A DNA stretch of 64,000 bases, from the NCBI RefSeq assembly GCF_003568665.1, contig NZ_QXMH01000001.1, forward strand, positions 2,170,001-2,234,000. The letters are read 5' to 3'. Below the pieces are notes generated by a model. The model was not told where the DNA came from and made no database searches. It saw only the letters and a program-made list of their open reading frames with translations. Source of the stretch: Chitinophaga alhagiae (GTDB lineage: Bacteria > Bacteroidota > Bacteroidia > Chitinophagales > Chitinophagaceae). Positions 43,665 to 52,477 of this stretch are shown here, piece after piece (the first letter of the stretch is position 1; every line of letters begins with the position of its first letter). A program made the position numbers and the translations under genes.

Positions 43665-44396
43665 GTGAAAATACTTCCAGGATATTTATATAAGCTCATC
43701 TACGGCAAAAGGCAATTGTACAAAGACCTTTACAACTTGCTGGGGTTTCACCCCGGTAACCTGGCATTGTATGAAGTAGCCTTGAGCCACCGCTCCAGCA
43801 AGGAAAAATTCCTGGAAAGCAACGAGCGGCTGGAATACCTCGGCGATGCCATCCTGGGCGCTATTATCGGGGACTACCTCTTCAAAAAATACCCCTACAA
43901 AACAGAAGGCTACCTTACAGAGATGCGCTCCAAAATAGTGAACCGGCAGCAGCTGAACGATATTGCCATTAAAATGGGCCTGCGCAAGCTCACTATTTAC
44001 GACAAATACAATTCCTTCCTCAAGATCAGCCAGATATTCGGCAATACGCTGGAAGCGCTGGTAGGGGCCGTTTACCTTGACCGGGGGTATAACCAGACCA
44101 AACAGTTCGTTCACAAGCGCATACTGGTGCCGTATATAGACCTGGAGGCGCTGGAGACCGTGGAAATGAACCACAAGAACAAGCTCTATGGCTGGGCCAA
44201 TAAAAACGGCAAAACCCTTGAGTTTGAACTGATAGAAGAACAAATGGACAACGGCCGCCGCATTTTTACCGTAGGCGCCATGCTGAACGGCGAGCTGATC
44301 TGCACCGGCAAGGCCTTCAACAAGAAAGACGCCAGCCAGATAGCCGCCTCCCAGGCCATAGAGCTGCTGGGCATAGGGTCTGATGACGGGAAATAA
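43665..44396 (+). CDS. rnc: Ribonuclease III
   Basis: 243 aa. The N-terminal RNase III domain has the signature NERLEYLGDAILGAIIGDYL (Glu/Asp metal ligands) and the second acidic site IFGNTLEALVGAVYLD; the C-terminal dsRNA-binding domain covers about 175-240 (NKLYGWANKNGKTLEFELIE, NKKDASQIAASQAIELL). It processes rRNA precursors and other double-stranded RNA. No ATG is available at the expected place: GTG 43665, 4 bp after the fabF stop, is the best start; TTG 43650 would overlap fabF. Translational coupling to fabF is likely. Confidence 0.92.
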   Translation: MKILPGYLYKLIYGKRQLYKDLYNLLGFHPGNLALYEVALSHRSSKEKFLESNERLEYLGDAILGAIIGDYLFKKYPYKTEGYLTEMRSKIVNRQQLNDIAIKMGLRKLTIYDKYNSFLKISQIFGNTLEALVGAVYLDRGYNQTKQFVHKRILVPYIDLEALETVEMNHKNKLYGWANKNGKTLEFELIEEQMDNGRRIFTVGAMLNGELICTGKAFNKKDASQIAASQAIELLGIGSDDGK

Positions 44397-44406
44397 CCCC
44401 GTGCTT

Positions 44407-45021
44407 TCACTTCGATCTCACATCCACTCTTAAGATCGTTTTCAACCGCTCTGCCGGCGTTTTATTGGGGTCTGTAATATATACCTCGCGGTGAGGGCTG
44501 CTTGCCTCCAGTGCATGCTGGTCAATATAGCCGTAAAGTTTTTGAAGGGAAGGCGTTTCGTCGTGGTAAGAGCCTGTATGCAGCAATTGTACGGCCAGGG
44601 TGGCAGGGAAGCGCTCAAACCCTAGCTGGTCCAGGTAAGGCAGCTTTTTGTTGCCGGCCAGGGCAGTGGCCTGCTTGCAGTCGTTTACCGTTACAAAGGC
44701 CGGCAGCTGGATGAGCAGTTTCCAGTACCATTCCTGTTTCGGCACCTCCGTCAGTTGTTCTCCACCGGGTGTCCACCACAGGCCTTCCAGGGCAGGCACC
44801 TTAAAGTCGTTTCCCTGTAGTTTGCAAATCTTTTTTGCATTGTAGGCCGCTGCGTACAATGCCTTGATCTTTGCGCTGAACGGCGCGGCGGCGGGGTCTC
44901 CGCTGCCCTCCACGGCCAGGTAATTGGCGGCAGCTATGGTAACCAGCTCGGGGTTGGGTTTGGAGCGGTAGTAATGTTTCTGTTCTTTGGAGAGGTCTGT
45001 TTTTTGCATGACTGTTTGCAT
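44407..45021 (-). CDS. GyrI-like small-molecule-binding protein
   Basis: 204 aa. It resembles the GyrI-like/SOUL-type ligand-binding domain found alone or behind MerR regulators (VTIAAANYLAVEGSGDP, ALEGLWWTPGG, HTGSYHDETPSLQKLYGYI). It is predicted to bind hydrophobic or cationic molecules; no DNA-binding domain is fused. It follows the WYL regulator by 39 bp on the same strand, so both likely form one regulatory unit. Confidence 0.8.
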   Translation of the reverse strand: MQTVMQKTDLSKEQKHYYRSKPNPELVTIAAANYLAVEGSGDPAAAPFSAKIKALYAAAYNAKKICKLQGNDFKVPALEGLWWTPGGEQLTEVPKQEWYWKLLIQLPAFVTVNDCKQATALAGNKKLPYLDQLGFERFPATLAVQLLHTGSYHDETPSLQKLYGYIDQHALEASSPHREVYITDPNKTPAERLKTILRVDVRSK

Positions 45022-45060
45022 TTTTAAGCAAAGTAAACAGCCGGGTATGACAGCCCTATG

Positions 45061-46014
45061 TCAGGAGTAATGGCCGCGCAATTCTTCAATATGCTGGCGC
45101 ACCATTATTTTAAGGTCTTCCGGCTCCACAACGGTGGCCCGGTTGCCCATCATCAGCAGCCAACGGGAGAAGTAGCCGAGGCTGTTGTACATGAATGTCA
45201 TTTCCACGTACTCATCGTGCGTTTGTTCCTGCACCATGCCGTAGTGATATTTCTGCTCTCCCAGGTAGCGGGCTACATCGTGCCGGAACTGCACCCTGAT
45301 AAGCGTTGGCTGGTCCGGGTCAGCCTGAAACTCGTTGGCAATATATTGCTGCAGGCTGATACGGTTGTTCCTGTCAAACCCCTGCTCTGTGAGTGACAGG
45401 GATTTGATACGGTCCGCCCTGAAATCCCTGTAATCATTACGCAGGCGGCAAAAGCCGATAAGGTGCCAGCTGCTGTGCATGTGGAATATGCCGATGGGCT
45501 CCACTTCCCGGCGGCTTATGGAGTCACTGTAAAAAGAATAGTATTCGATAGACAGCACCCGCTGGCGGGCCACGGCATCCTGTATATCGCTCAAAAAGCG
45601 GTTGGGGAACTGTGAATCTCCCCTTCGGCCGCGCAATACGGCAATATTTTCATCCAGGGACTCCAGGAAGTCTTTATCGCTGCCCCGCAGTACCGCCCGT
45701 ATTTTTTGCATGGCGTTGCTGAACTGCTGGCGGTTGGAATGGTCACTGTGCTGCTCCATCAGTTTTTCTCCCGTCAGCAGGGCCGCGGCTTCCGTACGGT
45801 TGAACATTACCGGCGGCAGGTGATAGCCTTCCACTATGTAATACCCCGTGCCGGCCTCAGCCCCTATGGGTACGCCGGCTTCTGTGAGCGCCTTCACATC
45901 GCGGTATACCGTGCGCAGGCTGATGCTGAAACGGTCCGCAATTTCCTGGGCTTTCACTATTTTTTTGCCCTGGAGCTGTATCAGAATGGCTGTAAGCCGG
46001 TCAATTCGATTCAT
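45061..46014 (-). CDS. YafY-type HTH/WYL-domain transcriptional regulator
   Basis: 317 aa. Residues 1-60 form a DeoR-like winged helix (RIDRLTAILIQLQGKKIVKA, SISLRTVYRDVKALTEAGVP); residues 140-225 are the WYL domain (WHLIGFCRLRNDYRDFRADRI), with a WCX extension to the end. The ligand is unknown. ATG 46014 is chosen: a promoter box TACATTTG lies only 4 nt upstream, so the mRNA is probably leaderless and an earlier ATG at 46029 would lie upstream of transcription. Confidence 0.9.
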   Translation of the reverse strand: MNRIDRLTAILIQLQGKKIVKAQEIADRFSISLRTVYRDVKALTEAGVPIGAEAGTGYYIVEGYHLPPVMFNRTEAAALLTGEKLMEQHSDHSNRQQFSNAMQKIRAVLRGSDKDFLESLDENIAVLRGRRGDSQFPNRFLSDIQDAVARQRVLSIEYYSFYSDSISRREVEPIGIFHMHSSWHLIGFCRLRNDYRDFRADRIKSLSLTEQGFDRNNRISLQQYIANEFQADPDQPTLIRVQFRHDVARYLGEQKYHYGMVQEQTHDEYVEMTFMYNSLGYFSRWLLMMGNRATVVEPEDLKIMVRQHIEELRGHYS

Positions 46015-46018
46015 ATGC

Positions 46019-46047
46019 CAAATGTACATTTTCCCCGGCTAGAGCAA
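46019..46047 (-). promoter_or_regulatory. Promoter of the WYL regulator (leaderless)
   Basis: On the minus strand TTG (46047-46045), 18-bp spacer, TACATTTG (46026-46019), then 4 nt and the start codon. Confidence 0.75.
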
Positions 46048-46137
46048 ACGCCGCCTTTTTTTTCTTCGTATTTAAACTTGCCGGGTGGCCACCTGTCTAA
46101 CTATGTGACCCGGTAAAAAAACATGTTTCAACACGAA

Positions 46138-46287
46138 TGTATTTGCGAAGTATGGCGTCTAACATTAAAAACAACCATTCTCAAAGATATTCAACCCGTT
46201 AAACGGTTGTAAAGTACTAGTTGCTGTTACAGCATATAGTTAGGTTAAATGGTAAAGCCCTGGCAATTCTTTGCCGGGGCTTCTTTT
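46138..46287 (+). ncRNA. Candidate small RNA 3
   Basis: A near-consensus TGTATTTG (46138-46145) is followed by about 100 nt and the terminator AAGCCC(T)GGCAA/TTGCC(G)GGGCTT (46254-46281) with CTTTTT. The upstream gene is on the other strand, so a plus-strand transcript without a protein gene must end here if the terminator is used. Confidence 0.4.
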
Positions 46288-46356
46288 TAGGCTGCCGCGG
46301 CCTTTTCATTTACGATCAATAACAAATTTTTAACACCTATCCGGTGCGGGCGCATA

Positions 46357-46446
46357 TAAATTTGGAACAATTGCCACCCCGCAAGGGCGGCAATGAATTA
46401 AATTGGAGCGTATTGTTGGGCCTGGGGTTCTCCCCGGGCCCTTTTG
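46357..46446 (+). ncRNA. Candidate small RNA 4
   Basis: TAAATTTG (46357-46364) precedes a stem ATTGCC/GGCAAT and the strong terminator GGGCCTGGGG/CCCCGGGCCC (46418-46441) followed by TTTTG. The unit is about 80 nt and has no open frame. It lies 75 bp after candidate 3. Confidence 0.45.
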
Positions 46447-46666
46447 CATTTGCAAGGCCATCTTTCATTAACGAGTATTTAACAATTCCATCCATGCTGT
46501 GTTATTAATTTAGGCAGGGCATTACGCCCGGTCAACCAAAACCAATCACCTGAAAAGTTCAGTGTTTCAGATAGTATGGCAGCCACTACCTGCTCAATTT
46601 TTCTTGTGCCGGCCCTCCTGAATTTTGTTAATCAATTGTTGCGCAGCGGTTTAAAACAGAAGGAAT

Positions 46667-48715
46667 ATGTTCAGCCACAGCTTAAATAGGATCAAGAGAA
46701 CGGGGCTTACCACCGCGGTAGGGGAGGACGATGCCCGGAAGATCATGGTGGTCAATTCTTTCAGCTTCCTGACGGCCTTGTTGTGTACTTTTTGCGGCGT
46801 ATCCCTTTCTGTTATATCCGGTTACTGGATGATCCTGTATACGGCCATGGCCTTTGTATGCGGTTTTCTTTCCATTCTGCTCTTCAATTATAGGGGGCGC
46901 TTTGCCACGGCCAAATTCGGCCTCCAGTTCGTATTCTGTTCCGTTATGCTTTATTACGGCTGCCTTTTCGGGGAAAGCACGCAGGTACATTTCCTGGGGT
47001 TATTCCTCATAGGCGTGCCGTTGCTCATTTGTTCCCGAAAGGAGCATGCCTTGCGCTGCCTGTGCCTGGCAATGCCGTTGCTCACCCTGTTTTTGCTGGA
47101 AACCAACTATTACTACCAGGTGCTTACGCCCATGGAAATGGACAGAAATACCACCTACATGTTCCGCTGGCTGATCATGACGGTAGTGGTGATACTGAAC
47201 TTTATGGTGATCACCTTTCATCAGCAAAACATCAGCAACCTGTTGCACCGCCTGCACCGGCGGCATGAGTCGCTGAAAAGGAGGAACCAGGTAGTGCTGC
47301 AGAAGGAGAACGAGCTGAAAGCCGCCAACCGTATGCTGGAACACTATAATGAAAAGCTGGAGTGGGAAGTGGAGCAGCGCACCGGGGAGCTGAAAGCTAA
47401 CAACCTCATACAGGAAAAAATGCTGGTAGACCTGAACCGGAGCATGGACCAGCTGCGGGAAAAAGATGCCGAGCTGGAAAGTTACGTTCGGGAACTGGAA
47501 ACACTGAAAGCCAGCCTGGTAAAGGCCCGGGATGAAGCAGAGCGGGCCAATACCGCCAAATCCGTATTTCTGCGGGAACTGAGCCATGAGATCAGGAACC
47601 CGCTCAATGCCATTATCGGGATCAGTTACCTGCTGCTGAACGATCAGCATAACCGCAACAAGATACCGCTGAGCATTGTGAACTATATAGAGAACATCAG
47701 CACCAGCGGGCATAACCTGCTGGAGATCATCAATAACGTGCTGGAGCTGGCGCGGATAGAGGCCGGCAAAACAGACAATATCTGCGAAACGCCCTTTGTC
47801 TTGCAGGAGTGGGTGCAAAGCGTGGCCAGCGTGTACCAGCATGCGGCCAGGCTGAAGGAAGTGAGCATTCACGTGCAGGTAGACCACAAGCTGCCCGCGC
47901 AGTTGCTGGGAGACCGTGTACACCTTACCCAGGTGGTGAACAACCTGCTGGCCAATGCTATCAAGTTCACCCCGGCACATAAAAAAGTAACGCTCTCCTG
48001 TTTCCGGGAAGGGGCAGACGCCTGGTGCATCAGGGTAACGGATGAAGGAGAGGGCATACCCGGAGAAAAACAGGCGCTGATCTTCCAGCCTTTTGAACAG
48101 GCAGATGCGTCCATTCACCGGCGCTTTGGCGGTACCGGTCTGGGGCTGACCATTTCCAAACGCATAGCGGAGCTGCTGGGCGGACAGATTGCCGTATGGA
48201 GCCAGCAAGGGCTGGGCACCTCATTTACCGTTACCCTTCCGTTGCGGCAGGGCATAGCGGCACAACTTCCCGGCGGCGAGCCGGCGGCAACCGGCGAAAA
48301 GCGCCCGCAGGCCAATAAAAAAGTGCTGCTGATGGAAGACAGTGCGGTAAACCGTATGGTGATGCAGGAATTTTTCCAGTACCTGGGCCTGCCCCTCCTG
48401 ATGGCAGACAACGGCGAAGAAGGCTTGCAGATGGCCCGCCGGCAGTTGCCGGACATGATCATTCTTGACATGCATATGCCCCGGCTGGATGGCCGCGAGG
48501 TGATCCGCGCCATACGGCAAGACGCTGTGCTGCAACATGTACCGGTGATCGTTATTTCTGCAGATGCCTTCCGGGAACAGCAGGAGCTGGCTTTACGGGA
48601 AGGCGTGAACGAATATATCATCAAACCTGTGCAGTTTGACGAGCTGCGCAGGGTGATAGACAAATATTTCAGCAGCGCTGTACTGGATGAAGCGCTCGCC
48701 GAAGGCGCCTGTTAA
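46667..48715 (+). CDS. Hybrid sensor histidine kinase / response regulator
   Basis: 682 aa. Six or so helices (residues 30-190) form an uncharacterised membrane sensor; a long coiled coil (195-290) leads to HisKA (FLRELSHEIRNPLNAIIG, phospho-His near 305) and HATPase_c (DEGEGIPGE, QADASIHRRFGGTGLGL). A C-terminal receiver (about 545-670) has the Asp in IILDMHMPRLDG and Lys in YIIKPV. There is no output domain, so it must pass phosphate to another protein. Single gene. The stimulus is unknown. Confidence 0.9.
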   Translation: MFSHSLNRIKRTGLTTAVGEDDARKIMVVNSFSFLTALLCTFCGVSLSVISGYWMILYTAMAFVCGFLSILLFNYRGRFATAKFGLQFVFCSVMLYYGCLFGESTQVHFLGLFLIGVPLLICSRKEHALRCLCLAMPLLTLFLLETNYYYQVLTPMEMDRNTTYMFRWLIMTVVVILNFMVITFHQQNISNLLHRLHRRHESLKRRNQVVLQKENELKAANRMLEHYNEKLEWEVEQRTGELKANNLIQEKMLVDLNRSMDQLREKDAELESYVRELETLKASLVKARDEAERANTAKSVFLRELSHEIRNPLNAIIGISYLLLNDQHNRNKIPLSIVNYIENISTSGHNLLEIINNVLELARIEAGKTDNICETPFVLQEWVQSVASVYQHAARLKEVSIHVQVDHKLPAQLLGDRVHLTQVVNNLLANAIKFTPAHKKVTLSCFREGADAWCIRVTDEGEGIPGEKQALIFQPFEQADASIHRRFGGTGLGLTISKRIAELLGGQIAVWSQQGLGTSFTVTLPLRQGIAAQLPGGEPAATGEKRPQANKKVLLMEDSAVNRMVMQEFFQYLGLPLLMADNGEEGLQMARRQLPDMIILDMHMPRLDGREVIRAIRQDAVLQHVPVIVISADAFREQQELALREGVNEYIIKPVQFDELRRVIDKYFSSAVLDEALAEGAC

Positions 48716-48716
48716 G

Positions 48717-48941
48717 TTATATGGCACCGCCGTAATGCCGGGTAATGGCTTCGGCCAGTTGCCCTACCAGCGCAGCATCTGCCGGTTCGCCGCTGCTGCG
48801 GGCCCGCAGGTTGTCCTCTTCATCCAGCTCAAAAATAATGGTGGAAGGCCCGCAGGTGATGTGAAAAGAAACGCTGTAGCCCCTGGCGTACGGTTGTACT
48901 TCGTATGTATGGTCTCCTATTGTTACTGAAAACGGCTCCAT
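48717..48941 (-). CDS. Small hypothetical protein, 74 aa
   Basis: No family recognised. The sequence begins PFSVTIGDHTYEVQPYARG and reads as a small beta-rich domain followed by a helix (DAALVGQLAEAITRHYGG). It is soluble and acidic. ATG 48941 has a promoter box TATCTTTG (48948-48955) only 6 nt upstream, which both supports the gene and fixes the start. It is convergent with the hybrid kinase (stop codons 1 bp apart) and divergent from the TonB receptor. Confidence 0.68.
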   Translation of the reverse strand: MEPFSVTIGDHTYEVQPYARGYSVSFHITCGPSTIIFELDEEDNLRARSSGEPADAALVGQLAEAITRHYGGAI

Positions 48942-48947
48942 GTAGAA

Positions 48948-48955
48948 CAAAGATA
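48948..48955 (-). promoter_or_regulatory. -7 element of the 74-aa protein gene
   Basis: TATCTTTG on the minus strand, 6 nt before the start codon; identical to the box before the DMT transporter. Confidence 0.6.
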
Positions 48956-49106
48956 CGGTGCTATGGCATTCAGAGGACTTTGCGTTTGCAGAGCACACGC
49001 CCCGGCCGGTATTTCACGCGCACCATTCAGCCGCCTTTTACAACCATTCAGTCCGTTCTCCTTTCCCGCCGCCGCCGGTATCGGCATTTTTGCAGAAAAA
49101 CCCCCA

Positions 49107-51437
49107 ATGAGAACGTTTTTACTTTGCTGCTGCCTGTTTGTTGCCCTCCCGTCTATGGCCCAGCCTTTGCCGGGCCAGACGGTGAAGGGCCTGGTGATGG
49201 ACCATACCACGCACCGGCCGCTGCCAGGCGTTACCATTTCCATTCCCGGCACCGCCATGGGCGCCGTTACCAACGAAAAGGGCGAGTTCAGGATAGCGGC
49301 CGTACCCGTAGGCCGCCATGCCATCAGAGCCGGTATGCTGGGTTATGAGGTGGTATTGCTGCCCAATATAGAAGTGAATGCCGGCAAGGAAACCATGCTG
49401 GAAATTACCCTGCTTGAAACGGTTGTGAAGCTGGCGGATGCCGTGGTAGTGGGCAATAGCAAGCAGGGCGCCATCAATCCCCTGGCGCAGGTGAGCGCGC
49501 GGCAACTGAACATGGAAGAAGGCATGCGGTATGCCGGCACGCGTAACGACCCCTCCCGCATGGCTCAAAATTTTGCCGGGGTGAGCGGCGCCAACGATGC
49601 CCGCAACGACATCATCATCCGCGGCAATTCCCCCACCGGCGTGCTCTGGCGCGTGGAAGGCGTAGACGTTCCCAACCCCAACCACTTCAGTACCCTGGGC
49701 GCTACCGGCGGCCCGGTGACCATCCTCAATACCAATACGCTGCGCAACTCCGATTTCCTTTCCGGCGCGTTCCCCGCCAGCTATGGCAATGCCCTGGCGG
49801 GCGCTTTTGACCTGACCCTGCGCAACGGTAACAAAGACAAATATGAATTTCTGGCACAGGTAGGTTTCAACGGGTTTGAGGCGGCCGCGGAAGGGCCGTT
49901 GGGCAAACCCGGCAAGGCCTCCTTTATGGTAGATTACCGCTATTCCTTGCTGGCGGCCGTGCAGGCACTGGGCCTCAGCGTAGGTACCGGCGGCAACGTA
50001 CCCAATTACCAGGACCTGAATATGAAAATACACCTGCCCACCAAACGCACCGGTACCTTTAACCTCTTTGCCATGGGCGGCCTGAGCAATATCAATTTCA
50101 TGCCCGGAGAAGATTCTACCAGTCTTTATAATACGGGAGACCGTGAGCTGAACTCTGTTTCCAATACGGGGGTAGTGGGGCTTACACACAGTTATAACCT
50201 TTCACCCAATACCTATGGCCGTGCGTTTGCGGCCATCTCGTCTACAGAAAGCAAGCTGGATGAATTTACGGTGAAAGACGCCCAGCGTGACGAGCGTACC
50301 CTGCTGGTGAATTACAAACTCACCAAAGCCAGCGCCGGCTACCAACTGGTACACCGCTTCAGCGCACGCAACCAGCTCAGCGGCGGCGTATCTGCGGAGC
50401 AGCTGCAACTGGCCCTGCACAAGGAGCTGATCAGGAATGGAGATACGCAACGGTCAACGCTCGTCAACACCAAAGCGTCTGCCGGCTTTTTGAAAGGCTG
50501 GGCCAACTGGCAGCATCGCTTCAGCAATACGCTGGTTACTAACGCCGGCGTATATACGCAATACTTTGCGCTGAATGGCACTTACAACGTAGAGCCCCGT
50601 TTCAGCATGCGGTATGCCTTTTTGCCGGGACAGGCACTGAGCCTGGGCGTAGGCCTCCATAGCCAATTGCAGCCGCTTGAAATATACTTTTATGAAACGG
50701 AAGACAAACTTACCAACAAAAACCTCACCGCCACGCGGGCCTGGCATGCTGTATTGGGCTATGATGTGCAGCTCGCGGAAAAGCTGCGCCTGAAAGCGGA
50801 AACCTATTACCAGCATTTGTTCAATGCGGCAGTGGAGCAGACCCCTTCTTCTTTCAGCCTGCTCACCGCCGGGGAGGGCTTTGGTTTCCCTAATGAGGCC
50901 AATCTGTTAAATGCCGGGCTGGGCCGGAACTACGGTGTAGAACTTACCTTGGAGAAATACCTCCACAAAGGGTTTTATTTCCTTTTCACCCAAAGTCTGT
51001 TCAGTTCAAAATACCGGGGCAGCGATCATATATGGCGCAATACCCCCTTCAATTCCCAATATGTTACCAATGTACTGGCCGGCAAGGAGTGGACGTTGAA
51101 GCCGGGCTTTAATATCGGGTTGGATAGCAAGCTGAGTTACGCCGGCGGCCAGTGGTACACGCCTTTTGACGTGCCGGCCACGGTGGCGGCCAACTACGCC
51201 GTGTACCAGGAAGACAAGGCTTTTTCCGAAAGGAACGATGCTTACTTCCGCTGGGACCTGAAATTTTCATTTACCTGGGAACTGGGAAAAACCACTCAGA
51301 AATTCTTTATAGATTTACAGAACCTGACAGGGAGAGAGAATATCTATACCAGAAGGATCAACACGGAAACAGGTGTTATCAGCCGTGTTAACCAGATGGG
51401 GCTCTTTCCGAATGTTAACTACCAGTTTACTTTCTAA
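49107..51437 (+). CDS. TonB-dependent outer-membrane receptor with carboxypeptidase-like N-domain
   Basis: 776 aa. Signal peptide about 1-19 (RTFLLCCCLFVALPSMAQ); CarboxypepD_reg-like domain about 25-105 (VKGLVMDHTTHRPLPGVTIS); plug about 115-230 (NDIIIRGNSPTGVLWRVEGV); 22-strand barrel to a terminal aromatic strand (NVNYQFTF). No STN domain. It imports an unknown ligand using TonB energy. ATG 49107 starts the signal peptide. It heads an apparent operon with a LytS kinase (14-bp gap) and LytTR regulator, which may sense or control this uptake. Confidence 0.9.
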   Translation: MRTFLLCCCLFVALPSMAQPLPGQTVKGLVMDHTTHRPLPGVTISIPGTAMGAVTNEKGEFRIAAVPVGRHAIRAGMLGYEVVLLPNIEVNAGKETMLEITLLETVVKLADAVVVGNSKQGAINPLAQVSARQLNMEEGMRYAGTRNDPSRMAQNFAGVSGANDARNDIIIRGNSPTGVLWRVEGVDVPNPNHFSTLGATGGPVTILNTNTLRNSDFLSGAFPASYGNALAGAFDLTLRNGNKDKYEFLAQVGFNGFEAAAEGPLGKPGKASFMVDYRYSLLAAVQALGLSVGTGGNVPNYQDLNMKIHLPTKRTGTFNLFAMGGLSNINFMPGEDSTSLYNTGDRELNSVSNTGVVGLTHSYNLSPNTYGRAFAAISSTESKLDEFTVKDAQRDERTLLVNYKLTKASAGYQLVHRFSARNQLSGGVSAEQLQLALHKELIRNGDTQRSTLVNTKASAGFLKGWANWQHRFSNTLVTNAGVYTQYFALNGTYNVEPRFSMRYAFLPGQALSLGVGLHSQLQPLEIYFYETEDKLTNKNLTATRAWHAVLGYDVQLAEKLRLKAETYYQHLFNAAVEQTPSSFSLLTAGEGFGFPNEANLLNAGLGRNYGVELTLEKYLHKGFYFLFTQSLFSSKYRGSDHIWRNTPFNSQYVTNVLAGKEWTLKPGFNIGLDSKLSYAGGQWYTPFDVPATVAANYAVYQEDKAFSERNDAYFRWDLKFSFTWELGKTTQKFFIDLQNLTGRENIYTRRINTETGVISRVNQMGLFPNVNYQFTF

Positions 51438-51451
51438 CATACTGCCGGCCT

Positions 51452-52477
51452 ATGCGTAAAAATTATGCGGAACTGGGTTTCAACGATAAATGGTTTGTGC
51501 TGCTGGGCATCCCGCTGCTGGGCTTTCTGACGCCTATTATTTACCTGGGCGTGCGGTTGCACCGGGAGCCTTACTACCCCTGGCAGGCGCTGGTGTTTTC
51601 CATTGGTATCACCACTGTTTTCTGGCTGGGCAACCGGTGGATCATTATCCTCCTGCGGCGCAAATACCCGCAGCTTACCCAGTCACGTAAACGCATAGTG
51701 CTTACCGCCGTGTTGATGTTGCTGTTTGTAATGGTAGTAGCTAATTTCAACGGCATCAGCCCGCCTTTCTGGAAAGCGGAGCCGGTGCCCTATCCGGACC
51801 TGAACGTACTGGGCGTTATCAATACCCTGGTAATAGCAGGTATTTACGAGGTGATCTACTACCAGGCCCAATTGCGCCTTTCCATACAAGGGCAGGAAGA
51901 ATTGCGGCATGAAAGTTTGCAGGCGCAGATACGGGCATTAAAAAGCCAGGTAGACCCTCATTTCCTGTTCAACAATCTCAACACGCTCAGCTCTGTGGTG
52001 CATGATGATCCGAAGAAGGCGGAGCAGTTCATCCAGCAGCTCTCTAAATTGTACCGCCACATCCTGGAAATGCAGGAAACCACGCTTATTACCGTGAAGG
52101 AAGAGTTGGACCTGCTGCAGGCCTACATCTATCTTTTAAAGACACGCTTTGGCGAAAGCCTGCGCGTGAGCCTCGATGTGCCGGACGCCTGCCATGAAAA
52201 AAAGATCATTCCTTTTGCATTGCAGATACTGGTGGAAAACGCCATCAAGCACAATATTGTGTCCACCGCCAAACCGCTCACCGTACGCATAGAAACCATC
52301 GGGGATCGCCTAGTGGTGACCAATAACCTGCAGCGCAAGCTCCAGCCCGTGGCTTCTACCGGCAAAGGACTGGAAAATATCAACGGCCGCATCAGGCTGC
52401 TGCACCATCCTGAAATGCAGTATATTGTTACAGCAGACCATTACATTGTTACATTACCATTATTCCCGGCAACATGA
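51452..52477 (+). CDS. LytS-type sensor histidine kinase
   Basis: 341 aa. Four predicted helices (about 15-125), a coiled coil, then the His_kinase domain with phospho-His in QVDPHFLFNNLNTLSSVV and N-box ILVENAIKHNIV; G-box STGKGLENINGRIRLL. It overlaps its LytTR partner by 4 bp (ATGA), showing translational coupling. It is 14 bp behind the TonB receptor, so the sensed signal may relate to its substrate. Confidence 0.92.
   Translation: MRKNYAELGFNDKWFVLLGIPLLGFLTPIIYLGVRLHREPYYPWQALVFSIGITTVFWLGNRWIIILLRRKYPQLTQSRKRIVLTAVLMLLFVMVVANFNGISPPFWKAEPVPYPDLNVLGVINTLVIAGIYEVIYYQAQLRLSIQGQEELRHESLQAQIRALKSQVDPHFLFNNLNTLSSVVHDDPKKAEQFIQQLSKLYRHILEMQETTLITVKEELDLLQAYIYLLKTRFGESLRVSLDVPDACHEKKIIPFALQILVENAIKHNIVSTAKPLTVRIETIGDRLVVTNNLQRKLQPVASTGKGLENINGRIRLLHHPEMQYIVTADHYIVTLPLFPAT

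Larger units (their letters stand above)
46015..46666. other. 650-bp gap before the hybrid kinase
   Basis: Holds the WYL promoter, two plus-strand terminators with no protein gene in front of them (46254-46287 and 46418-46446), and a 220-bp leader before the kinase start at 46667 with GAATTTTG (46619-46626) as a possible -7 box. Confidence 0.55.
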
